Positions 1-6,298 of a stretch of DNA of 10,548 nucleotides are shown one piece after another. Every line of letters starts with the position of its first letter. Position 1 is the stretch's first letter. The DNA is taken from contig DKGK01000017.1 in assembly GCA_002453265.1 (NCBI GenBank), positions 1 to 10,548 of the forward strand, in the 5' to 3' direction. The translations under genes and the position numbers were made by a program. Below the pieces are notes generated by a model. That model searched no databases. It worked only from the letters and a program-made list of their open reading frames with translations, and was not told the origin of the DNA. This DNA comes from Flavobacteriales bacterium UBA6772 (GTDB lineage Bacteria > Bacteroidota > Bacteroidia > Flavobacteriales > UBA7430).

Positions 1-2331
1 TGCAAAGTCTGGGAAATCTGAAGGACCTTGTCCACAAATACCTACTTTAACTCCGTACTCTCTTGCTGTTTTAATAAGGTTAGATATTGACCTCTTTACT
101 GCAGGATTACGCTCATCGTAAACATGGGCAACTAAAGCAGAATCTCTATCTAGACCAAGTGTTAATTGAGTTAAGTCGTTCGATCCAATAGAGAACCCAT
201 CAATATGTGGAGCAAACAAATCTGCACAGATGATATTAGAAGGGAGTTCTGCCATTAGGAAAACTTCCAATCCATTTTCGCCTCTTCGCAAATCATAATC
301 ATCCATTACTTCATATACCTTATGTAACTCATCTACAGTTCTACAAAAAGGAATCATTACAGTTACATTGTACAATCCCATTTTTTCTCGCACTCTTTTT
401 ATGGCTTTACATTCCCAACCAAAAGCGGGTTTATACGAATCAGAATAATATCTAGAAGCACCACGCCATCCAATCATAGGATTTTCTTCGCTAGGCTCAA
501 AATACTTCCCTCCTAACATATTGTAATACTCATTAGACTTGAAGTCAGAAAAACGAACAATTACCTTATTAGGATAAAATGCGGAAGCAATTTTAGCTAT
601 TCCATAAGAGAGGCGTTTCACAAAAAAAGCTTCTTCATCCTCATAACCTTCAATTAATTTTTCTATTGATGCAGTTAATTCTGGATCATTAAGTTTTTTA
701 TGATTCATTAAAGCTAAAGGGTGAACTTGAATATAATTGTTAATAATGAATTCTAGTCTAGCCAAACCAACACCCGAATTTGGGATATGACTAAATTGAA
801 AAGCCATGTCTGGAGAAGCAACATTTAACATAATAGGAGTAGAAACTTCTGGCAAATCAGACAAGTCAGTTTCGATAATTTCAAAAGGGATTTCTCCGGT
901 ATATACAAAACCCGTATCTCCTTCGGCACATGAAATAGTTACATTCATTCCATTTTTAAGAATTTCTGTAGCATCGCCACAACCAACAATTGCGGGTACT
1001 CCCATTTCTCTGGCAATAATAGCGGCATGACAAGTACGACCACCTTTATTTGTTACAATAGCAGCAGCTTTTTTCATTAGTGGTTCCCAATCTGGGTCAG
1101 TCATGTCTGTAACTAAAACATCGCCTGCTTTAAAATCTGCACCATCTGTACTACCATCTCTACCGTCTAAACTGTAAAGTATTTTCACATTACCAGAAGA
1201 AACTTTATCTCCTACAGCAATCCCCGTTACAATTTTCTTTTCAGCACGATTGTCATCCTTAATTTTATATTCTATAAGATTTGCTCCTTGACGTTGAGAA
1301 TGGATTGTTTCGGGACGAGCTTGCACAATAAACAATCTGTTTGTAAGACCATCGATAGCCCATTCTACATCCATTGGACAATAAACACCTCTGAGCTCGG
1401 TATAGTATTTCTCTATAATAGTAACCCATTTTGCTATTTGGATAACTTGAGTATCGTCTACACAAAACTTCTTTTGATTTTGTTTTTCAACAGGAATTGT
1501 TTTTACCATTTGACCAGGGTTGGTTCCGTAAATCATTTTGATTTGCTTCACACCCATTTTCTTTTCAATAATGGAATCAAAACCCTTTTCTAAAGTAGGT
1601 TTAAATACCAAAAACTCATCAGGGTTTACAGCACCTTGAACAACCATTTCTCCTAAACCAAAAGCTCCGTTAATTAAAACAACATCCTTAAACCCACTTT
1701 CAGTATCTAAAGAAAAGGCTACACCAGAGGAAGCTAAATCTGAACGAACCATTTTTTGTACACCAACAGATAAGCCTACTTCAAAATGATCGAAATTGAA
1801 CATTTCTCTATACGAAATAGCTCTATCAGTAAACAAAGAAGATATACAATTACGAACTGAATTCAAAAGAGCTTCATCACCCCTAACATTTAAATACGTT
1901 TCTTGTTGACCTGCAAAAGAAGCATCTGGTAAGTCTTCTGCTGTTGCCGAAGATCGTACTGCTACATCGGTAAGATCGGGCCCATATTGCAAGGATAATT
2001 TCTTGTAAGCCTTCAATATCGCTTCCGACATGTCGTCTGGAAACTTACCTTCTCTAATAAGTTGACGAACTTTCAATCCATTTCTTCTCAAATCTACTAC
2101 ATCATCTACATTCGTATTACCTACAATTTCGTGTATAGAATCATTTAGATTATTGTATTCAATAAAATAATTATATGCAACAACAGTAATAGCAAATCCA
2201 TCTGGAACATCGATTCCTAGAGAAGAAAGATTCTGAATCATTTCTCCTAAAGATGCGTTTTTACCTCCTACTTGTAGGATGTCATTCATTTTAATTTCAC
2301 TAAATGGTAAAGTGTAAGTCAAGTCAGTCAT
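1..2331 (-). CDS. ppsA: Phosphoenolpyruvate synthase (pyruvate, water dikinase), 3' end cut by window edge
   Basis: This cytoplasmic gluconeogenic enzyme converts pyruvate, ATP and water to PEP, AMP and phosphate. The minus-strand frame is open without a stop from an ATG at 2329-2331 to base 1, giving 777 visible residues. The N-terminal ATP-binding domain covers roughly residues 15-345 and contains VAVRSSATAEDLPDASFAGQ, with Arg126 in its conserved place. The swivelling phosphohistidine domain covers about 390-465 and holds GGRTCHAAIIARE, where His435 is the expected phosphorylated residue and Thr433 matches the threonine that the PpsR regulator modifies in E. coli. The C-terminal PEP-binding barrel includes FSIGSNDLTQL and GICGQGPSD, with the catalytic Cys766. 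The E. coli enzyme is 792 residues with His421 and Cys751, so about 30 residues should be missing here. The start is the first ATG before the conserved N-terminal KMNDILQVGGKNASLGEM stretch; no Shine-Dalgarno sequence precedes it. The gene is divergent from nth. Confidence 0.96.
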   Translation of the reverse strand, partial: MTDLTYTLPFSEIKMNDILQVGGKNASLGEMIQNLSSLGIDVPDGFAITVVAYNYFIEYNNLNDSIHEIVGNTNVDDVVDLRRNGLKVRQLIREGKFPDDMSEAILKAYKKLSLQYGPDLTDVAVRSSATAEDLPDASFAGQQETYLNVRGDEALLNSVRNCISSLFTDRAISYREMFNFDHFEVGLSVGVQKMVRSDLASSGVAFSLDTESGFKDVVLINGAFGLGEMVVQGAVNPDEFLVFKPTLEKGFDSIIEKKMGVKQIKMIYGTNPGQMVKTIPVEKQNQKKFCVDDTQVIQIAKWVTIIEKYYTELRGVYCPMDVEWAIDGLTNRLFIVQARPETIHSQRQGANLIEYKIKDDNRAEKKIVTGIAVGDKVSSGNVKILYSLDGRDGSTDGADFKAGDVLVTDMTDPDWEPLMKKAAAIVTNKGGRTCHAAIIAREMGVPAIVGCGDATEILKNGMNVTISCAEGDTGFVYTGEIPFEIIETDLSDLPEVSTPIMLNVASPDMAFQFSHIPNSGVGLARLEFIINNYIQVHPLALMNHKKLNDPELTASIEKLIEGYEDEEAFFVKRLSYGIAKIASAFYPNKVIVRFSDFKSNEYYNMLGGKYFEPSEENPMIGWRGASRYYSDSYKPAFGWECKAIKRVREKMGLYNVTVMIPFCRTVDELHKVYEVMDDYDLRRGENGLEVFLMAELPSNIICADLFAPHIDGFSIGSNDLTQLTLGLDRDSALVAHVYDERNPAVKRSISNLIKTAREYGVKVGICGQGPSDFPDFA

Positions 2332-2463
2332 TAGGTATTTAGTATGTAGTTCATAATATTGTTATGCACGCCTACAATATAGGGAGATTAATTTAGAATA
2401 CAGATATTTAATTTTAAGACTAAAAATACACTATACTTACAATGTTAAAATAAACAAAGGAGT
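2332..2463. other. Divergent intergenic spacer between ppsA and nth
   Basis: These 132 A+T-rich bases must hold the start signals for ppsA (leftward) and for the nth cluster (rightward). I looked for the Bacteroidetes pattern TTTG, about 19 bases, then TAnnTTTG. I found only imperfect matches, for example TATATTGT on the minus strand near 2376-2383 with a weak TCTG upstream for ppsA. None is good enough to call as a promoter. No hairpin terminator, tRNA-like fold or recognisable riboswitch was seen. The one clear signal is an AGGAG at 2458-2462, just before nth. Confidence 0.6.
2458..2462 (+). promoter_or_regulatory. Shine-Dalgarno site that bears on the nth start
   Basis: AGGAG lies only 1 base before the ATG at 2464 but 7 bases before the in-frame ATG at 2470. 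A 5-9 base gap is the usual working distance, so the site favours initiation at 2470, which would remove two residues (Met-Leu) from the longest frame. Bacteroidetes rely little on Shine-Dalgarno pairing, so this is suggestive and not decisive. Confidence 0.45.
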
Positions 2464-3126
2464 ATGTTAATGCAGAAAACTATGAATTTGACAACAAAGC
2501 AGCAGAAGGCAAAAAGTATAGAAAAAACTTTGGAGTTACTGTATCCAGAGACTCCTATTCCATTAGACCATACAGATACGTATACTCTACTTATTGCAGT
2601 ATTATTATCCGCACAGTGTACAGATGCACGTGTAAATACTATTACACCCATATTGTTTGCAAAAGCAAGTACACCATACGATATGGTTAAACTAAATGTA
2701 GAAGAAATTAAAGCTATTATTAGACCATGTGGTTTATCTCCTAGGAAATCTAAAGCGATTTATGATCTCTCTCATATTCTTATTAATAAACATAATGGAG
2801 AGGTTCCAGAGAGTTTTGAATTTTTGGAGGAACTTCCAGGGGTTGGACATAAAACTGCTTCGGTTGTAATGGCACAAGCTTTTGGTGTGGCCGCATTTCC
2901 AGTAGATACACATATTCATAGACTGGCATACAGATGGAAACTTAGTAATGGGAAAAATGTGGAGAAAACCGAAAAAGACTTAAAGAGGCTTTTTCCAAAG
3001 TATTTGTGGAATAAACTACATTTACAAATCATTTTCTTCGGAAGAGAATATTGTCCAGCAAGAGGACATAAACCAGAAACTTGTCCTATTTGTAAAGAAT
3101 ATGGACGTAAAACACTTTTTAAATGA
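2464..3126 (+). CDS. nth: Endonuclease III (DNA glycosylase/AP lyase) with an incomplete Fe-S cysteine motif
   Basis: This base excision repair enzyme removes oxidised pyrimidines from DNA and nicks the abasic site. The longest frame has 220 residues, close to the E. coli length of 211. The HhH-GPD fold is plain: LLSAQCTDARVN at about 48-58, the helix-hairpin-helix LPGVGHKTASVV at 124-135 with catalytic Lys130, and FPVDTHIHRLAYR at 145-157 with catalytic Asp148. The tail normally carries a four-cysteine [4Fe-4S] site, C-X6-C-X2-C-X5-C. Here only Cys197, Cys207 and Cys210 are present, spaced C-X9-C-X2-C, and the protein ends ten residues later with no fourth cysteine. The start is either 2464 or, more likely from the AGGAG spacing, 2470. 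The TGA stop overlaps the ATG of the next gene by 4 bases, which suggests translational coupling. The glycosylase assignment is secure; the cluster state is uncertain. Confidence 0.95.
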   Translation: MLMQKTMNLTTKQQKAKSIEKTLELLYPETPIPLDHTDTYTLLIAVLLSAQCTDARVNTITPILFAKASTPYDMVKLNVEEIKAIIRPCGLSPRKSKAIYDLSHILINKHNGEVPESFEFLEELPGVGHKTASVVMAQAFGVAAFPVDTHIHRLAYRWKLSNGKNVEKTEKDLKRLFPKYLWNKLHLQIIFFGREYCPARGHKPETCPICKEYGRKTLFK

Positions 3127-3590
3127 AGCAAATAGCAATTCTATTAATAGCTACTTTTATAGTTTCCTGTACAAATTTAAACACAGATACTTTAACACAA
3201 GAACTAAATACTAAAATAAATCAATGGCATAAAGATGCTGCAAGCACAAATTTTGACAGCTATTTTGATTTCATTGCTGATGATGGTGTTTTTATTGGAA
3301 CTGATATTTCGGAAAGATGGAGTAAAACTGAGTTTTCAGATTTCTCTAAAACTTATTTCGATAATGGTAAAGCATGGAGTTTTATTCCAAAAGAAAGAAA
3401 TATTAGATTTAATAAGAATAATACGATAGCTTGGTTTGATGAAGTCTTGGATACATGGATGGGAGAATGTAGATCGACAGGTGTTTTATCGCTAAAAAAT
3501 AAGAAATGGGAATTAGAGCATTACCAGTTATCTATTACTATAGACAATGACTTAATGCCTCAATTTTTAGACTTGATTAAAGAAGAGTAA
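3123..3590 (+). CDS. Putative lipoprotein with SnoaL-like (NTF2 fold) domain
   Basis: This is a 155-residue protein with an N-terminal lipoprotein signal: Lys2, a hydrophobic run at 4-14, then the lipobox I-V-S-C with Cys16 as the predicted lipidated residue. No acidic export motif follows the cysteine (next residues T-N-L-N), so surface display is not indicated and a periplasmic location is more likely. The mature part resembles SnoaL_3/DUF4440-type NTF2-like proteins. It has the segment ADDGVFIGTDISERW at 52-66, the strand pair AWFDEVLDTW and STGVLSLKNKKWELEHYQLS at about 103-137, and no further domain. Such domains form a cone-shaped pocket and range from enzymes to plain ligand binders, so no reaction can be assigned. 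The start overlaps the end of nth (ATGA), and the next gene begins one base after the stop, so the three genes are probably co-transcribed. Confidence 0.8.
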   Translation: MKQIAILLIATFIVSCTNLNTDTLTQELNTKINQWHKDAASTNFDSYFDFIADDGVFIGTDISERWSKTEFSDFSKTYFDNGKAWSFIPKERNIRFNKNNTIAWFDEVLDTWMGECRSTGVLSLKNKKWELEHYQLSITIDNDLMPQFLDLIKEE

Positions 3591-3591
3591 A

Positions 3592-4236
3592 ATGAAAGAA
3601 CACTCAATTAAAATAGAAACAACGGCACATTACTATTCTTTAGGTGAATTAAATAAAGACACTAAAAAGATTTGGATTGTTTGTCACGGCTACGGACAGT
3701 TGGCAAAATTTTTTATTCAGAAATTTAAGTCACTGCAAAAAGAAGGCATTTATATAGTTGCCCCAGAAGGATTTAATAAGTTTTATTTAAAGGGCTTTTC
3801 TGGTCGTGTTGGTGCAAGTTGGATGACCAAAGAGAAGAGAAATGATGAAATTATAGATCACTGTATGTTCTTAGATCAAATTATCGATGAGTTAATAAGT
3901 GAAGCACATGAGAATTGCAAACTAAATGTTTTGGGGTTTTCTCAAGGAACAGCAACAATAAGTCGATGGAGTTTAAAAACCAAACATCATATTGACTCGC
4001 TTACATTGTGGGGCGGTAAAATAGCCAACGACTTCGATTTTGATGCATATAATTTAAAGCATCCAGAAACAAAAAACTTTGTTGTATTTGGTACTGAAGA
4101 TGTATTTTACACAAGTGATGCTGTAAGAGAATACAAACCAGAATTAAATAAATTAAATGCAGAATGGTTAAGCTATAAAGGAGGTCACACTATAGAAACG
4201 GACTCATTAAATAAAATAAACGACACGATAGTTTAG
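3592..4236 (+). CDS. Alpha/beta hydrolase, phospholipase/carboxylesterase type
   Basis: This is a 214-residue cytoplasmic esterase-like protein without a signal peptide. It follows the Abhydrolase_2 (carboxylesterase/acyl-protein thioesterase) plan: the oxyanion-hole segment VCHGYG at 30-35, the nucleophile elbow GFSQG at 115-119 with Ser117, the acid residue in VFGTEDVF with Asp170, and the histidine in KGGHTI with His199. All three triad members are in the expected order and spacing, so the protein should be an active hydrolase. The substrate cannot be read from sequence; small acyl esters are the usual activity of the family. The ATG lies one base after the TAA of the lipoprotein gene, with a purine-rich AAGAAGAG just upstream. 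The TAG stop overlaps the stop codon of the converging minus-strand gene, and no hairpin terminator is visible between them. Confidence 0.88.
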   Translation: MKEHSIKIETTAHYYSLGELNKDTKKIWIVCHGYGQLAKFFIQKFKSLQKEGIYIVAPEGFNKFYLKGFSGRVGASWMTKEKRNDEIIDHCMFLDQIIDELISEAHENCKLNVLGFSQGTATISRWSLKTKHHIDSLTLWGGKIANDFDFDAYNLKHPETKNFVVFGTEDVFYTSDAVREYKPELNKLNAEWLSYKGGHTIETDSLNKINDTIV

Positions 4237-5861
4237 TATTCTTCATCATTTGCTAAATAATTTAAGGTAGACGATATACTCATTTTAACCTGATAACCTT
4301 GTCCAGCCAACATTTGATTAATGTTACTGAATCCCCATTCTGGGAAATAAACGTTTCCACTACCATCTTTTACAATGGTAACAAAATCTGTAATATCCTC
4401 AAAAACTAAAATACAATCTGCAGGTTGCTCTCTTAAATAAGCAATTATATTCCAGCCTTCATTTAGGTCAATTGGATTTAACTCTGGTTGTAATTGTGTT
4501 CCTAATATTTCTAAAACTGCAGGTCCATCAATTTTAGCTTGATACCCTTGCCCGTTAACTATATCTAAATCCATTCCCCAAGCAGGTAAAAAAGCAACAC
4601 CAGTATTATTTTTCACAATAGATATTTGATTTATTATAGGCTGAAAAACAGAATCCATAGAAGTATACTCAGGTTCTATATAGGTTGAGAATAAAGACCA
4701 GCCGTTTACAAAAGAAACTATTTGAGTATCGATTATTGGATAAATACAAGAACCATCATCAAATAAGTTAGAAGAAATAAAGTTTAGTGCAGTTTCGTCA
4801 TTACATCCATAAGCTTCGCATTTACCCAAATACAGAGTATCGTAACTTCCGTTGTAATAAAAATCTTCTGGAGCATTTCTGTAGTGCTCATCTATAAAAT
4901 CTGTAATACTTAAAGCATCGAAACAATTATTAACGTACGTCCATTCCCAAGCAATTATGGCAATGTTGGTTTCCAAACCTACATAAGGTGTTAAAACCCA
5001 TCTAAAAGGGCCGCCATCATCGTCAGGACGAGAGCAGGCTAATGTTCTTAAGGAATCTATAATTTCTTGACTTGCACAAGGATTGTATAATAAAGTAATT
5101 CCACCATGTTCTAAATTGTGAATATATCGTTGAGGAGGCATATACTCATATTCTCCCCATCTACCCCACATTGGTCTATGAGGTCCAGAAGAGGGTGGGT
5201 TTTGATCGTAACATAAGCCAATAGGATAATTAAAATGTCCAGCTCCCTGACTAGGTTTATTTACTATTACTGCTTCACAATTTTCTGGATATGCAGTACT
5301 ATCGCAAGTATAATCTTGCATATCGTTGTACGATTCTGGACAAAAATACTCACAAGTTCCATCATCTACAGTGGCTGTTAAACTAAAATTCAAAGCAGTC
5401 GAATCGGCACAACCTTCTATATAGCCCAAGCAATCGAGCATTATAGATTCGGTATTATCGCAAAGTATACCATTATCCGAAAATGAAACATTCATAATAC
5501 TACCTAGATCTGCTGCATCAGTAAATTGTAATAACTCACAACAAGAAGTAAGACTAGTATTTCCTTGAATTAGTATTTGAATAGCACTATTTAAAGAAGC
5601 TAAAGGGCTTAAATCTGTTACAGCAGTATTTAATAAGTAAAAATTTCCACTAACAACGCTTAATTGAGAGAGTGCATTAACATTGGTAATATTAATAGAA
5701 CTTACCATTAAGTCTCCATTAAATATTTCACAAGAAGCTAATTCATCTAATTGGGCTTGATTAAACACAACTGTTTGACTGTCAATTTCACCACATTGAG
5801 CATGTAGAGAAATGTGACTTAAACTAGTAAATAGAACGAGTAAAAAGATGAGCTTTTTCAT
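4233..5861 (-). CDS. Secreted modular protein with central DUF3105 domain and repeated C-terminal modules
   Basis: This is a 542-residue exported protein of unknown function. The signal peptide is MKKLIFLLVLFTSLSHISLHA, followed by Gln22-Cys23. Residues about 24-135 form a leucine-rich, repeat-like region (VNALSQL, VTDLSPLASL) that resembles receptor-L/leucine-rich surface domains. A cysteine motif GC-D-TALNF-DDGTC occurs at 150-170 and again as GC-D-TALNF-DDGSC at 352-372. Between the two lies a DUF3105 domain at about 195-345, with GAGHF, NPPSSGPHRPMWGRWG (221-236) and HNLEHGGITLLYN (248-260); its conserved histidines could bind a metal, which is inference. The last 160 residues are two copies of one module (about 384-455 and 466-536), each with GW, VF, IVK, P-WG and GQGYQ-K. 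I see no typical type IX sorting tail, so it may reside in the periplasm or be surface-anchored by another route. It has its own promoter and lies behind the rpoC-operon terminator. Confidence 0.85.
   Translation of the reverse strand: MKKLIFLLVLFTSLSHISLHAQCGEIDSQTVVFNQAQLDELASCEIFNGDLMVSSINITNVNALSQLSVVSGNFYLLNTAVTDLSPLASLNSAIQILIQGNTSLTSCCELLQFTDAADLGSIMNVSFSDNGILCDNTESIMLDCLGYIEGCADSTALNFSLTATVDDGTCEYFCPESYNDMQDYTCDSTAYPENCEAVIVNKPSQGAGHFNYPIGLCYDQNPPSSGPHRPMWGRWGEYEYMPPQRYIHNLEHGGITLLYNPCASQEIIDSLRTLACSRPDDDGGPFRWVLTPYVGLETNIAIIAWEWTYVNNCFDALSITDFIDEHYRNAPEDFYYNGSYDTLYLGKCEAYGCNDETALNFISSNLFDDGSCIYPIIDTQIVSFVNGWSLFSTYIEPEYTSMDSVFQPIINQISIVKNNTGVAFLPAWGMDLDIVNGQGYQAKIDGPAVLEILGTQLQPELNPIDLNEGWNIIAYLREQPADCILVFEDITDFVTIVKDGSGNVYFPEWGFSNINQMLAGQGYQVKMSISSTLNYLANDEEY
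4580..4712 (-). repeat. First copy of C-terminal GW/IVK/QGYQ module, coding level (approximate bounds)
   Basis: This stretch lies within residues 384-455 of the DUF3105 protein and matches a second module at residues 466-536. Shared landmarks, in order, are GW, a VF pair, (T/S)IVK, G-(A/V)-(F/Y), P-(A/E)-WG and GQGYQ-K. The copies are similar as protein but diverged as DNA, so this is an old internal duplication and not a recent tandem repeat. Confidence 0.7.
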
Positions 5862-5878
5862 AACAGATATTTGAATAA

Positions 5879-5909
5879 CAATATTAAGAAGAATCTATTA
5901 AATATCAAA
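5879..5909 (-). promoter_or_regulatory. Probable Bacteroidetes-type promoter for the DUF3105 gene
   Basis: On the minus strand TTTG (5906-5909) is followed by exactly 19 bases and then TAATATTG (5879-5886). The Bacteroidetes housekeeping consensus is TTTG, about 19 bases, then TAnnTTTG, so the -33 box is perfect and the -7 box has one mismatch. Transcription would begin near 5873, leaving a leader of about a dozen bases before the ATG at 5861. The surrounding DNA is very A+T-rich, which raises the chance of a coincidental match. Confidence 0.45.
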
Positions 5910-5943
5910 AAAAAACGAGCACAGTATAAGAACAAAATTAAGT

Positions 5944-5976
5944 AACAAAAAAGAGCCTCGATAAATCGAGGCTCTT
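5944..5976 (-). terminator. Intrinsic terminator of the rpoC-DUF3467 transcription unit
   Basis: Bases 5951-5961 (AAGAGCCTCGA) and 5966-5976 (TCGAGGCTCTT) form a perfect 11-bp stem around a 4-base loop. Read on the minus strand the hairpin runs directly into TTTTTTGTT, a standard Rho-independent terminator. It sits 8 bases past the stop codon of the DUF3467 gene and separates it from the DUF3105 gene. No comparable T-run follows the hairpin on the plus strand, so it works in one direction only. Confidence 0.92.
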
Positions 5977-5983
5977 AAATTAT

Positions 5984-6298
5984 TTAGGCTTCTGCTTTAG
6001 GTCCGCCAAATGTTAAAGGTACTTGTTGCTGTTTTCCAGCATCTTTAATCGCACCATATTGCGATTCATACTTTTTCACATTCTCGGCCAAAGCTCCTAG
6101 TAAACGTTTAGCATGTTGTGGAGTTAAAATAACTCTTGATTTAACCTTTGCTTTTGGCATTCCAGGCATCATCGAAATAAAATCAACTACAAATTCTGTA
6201 GGAGAATGATTCACGACTGCTAAGTTTGAATAGAAACCCTGAGCTAATTCTTCAGGTAATTCTATACTTACTTGTTTGTTATCTTTTTTATCAGCCAT
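5984..6298 (-). CDS. DUF3467 family protein directly downstream of rpoC
   Basis: This is a 104-residue soluble protein without a signal peptide or membrane segment. The DUF3467 signature is clear: GFYSNLAVVNHSPTEFVVDF at 21-40, then RVILTPQHAKRLLGALAENV at 55-74, followed by KKYESQYGAI. The first half reads as beta-strand and the second as an amphipathic helix, while the charged N-terminus and the Ala/Gly/Pro-rich C-terminus look disordered. Its ATG overlaps the rpoC stop codon by one base (TAATG), so translation is very probably coupled to that of RNA polymerase beta', and a terminator follows immediately. A DUF3467 gene next to rpoC is a recurrent arrangement in Bacteroidetes as I recall it. 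The function is unknown; a role linked to RNA polymerase is a guess from position only. Confidence 0.9.
   Translation of the reverse strand: MADKKDNKQVSIELPEELAQGFYSNLAVVNHSPTEFVVDFISMMPGMPKAKVKSRVILTPQHAKRLLGALAENVKKYESQYGAIKDAGKQQQVPLTFGGPKAEA

Noticed and set aside
806..1593. Plus- and minus-strand open frames inside ppsA
   Set aside because: They lie antisense or out of frame to a confidently identified enzyme gene and show no recognisable domain or start signal.
2332..2463. Riboswitch or small RNA between ppsA and nth
   Set aside because: No conserved aptamer core, stable hairpin or terminator was found in these 132 bases.
3090..3140. Frameshift at the end of nth that lost the fourth cysteine
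   Set aside because: The other two frames after Cys210 bring no cysteine within reach. The next gene's ATG also overlaps the stop in a normal operon arrangement, so the tail appears natural.
5933..5940. TAATTTTG on the minus strand as a -7 box
   Set aside because: It matches TAnnTTTG perfectly but has no TTG at the -33 distance, which falls inside the terminator hairpin. The downstream candidate with a correct 19-base spacer is better.
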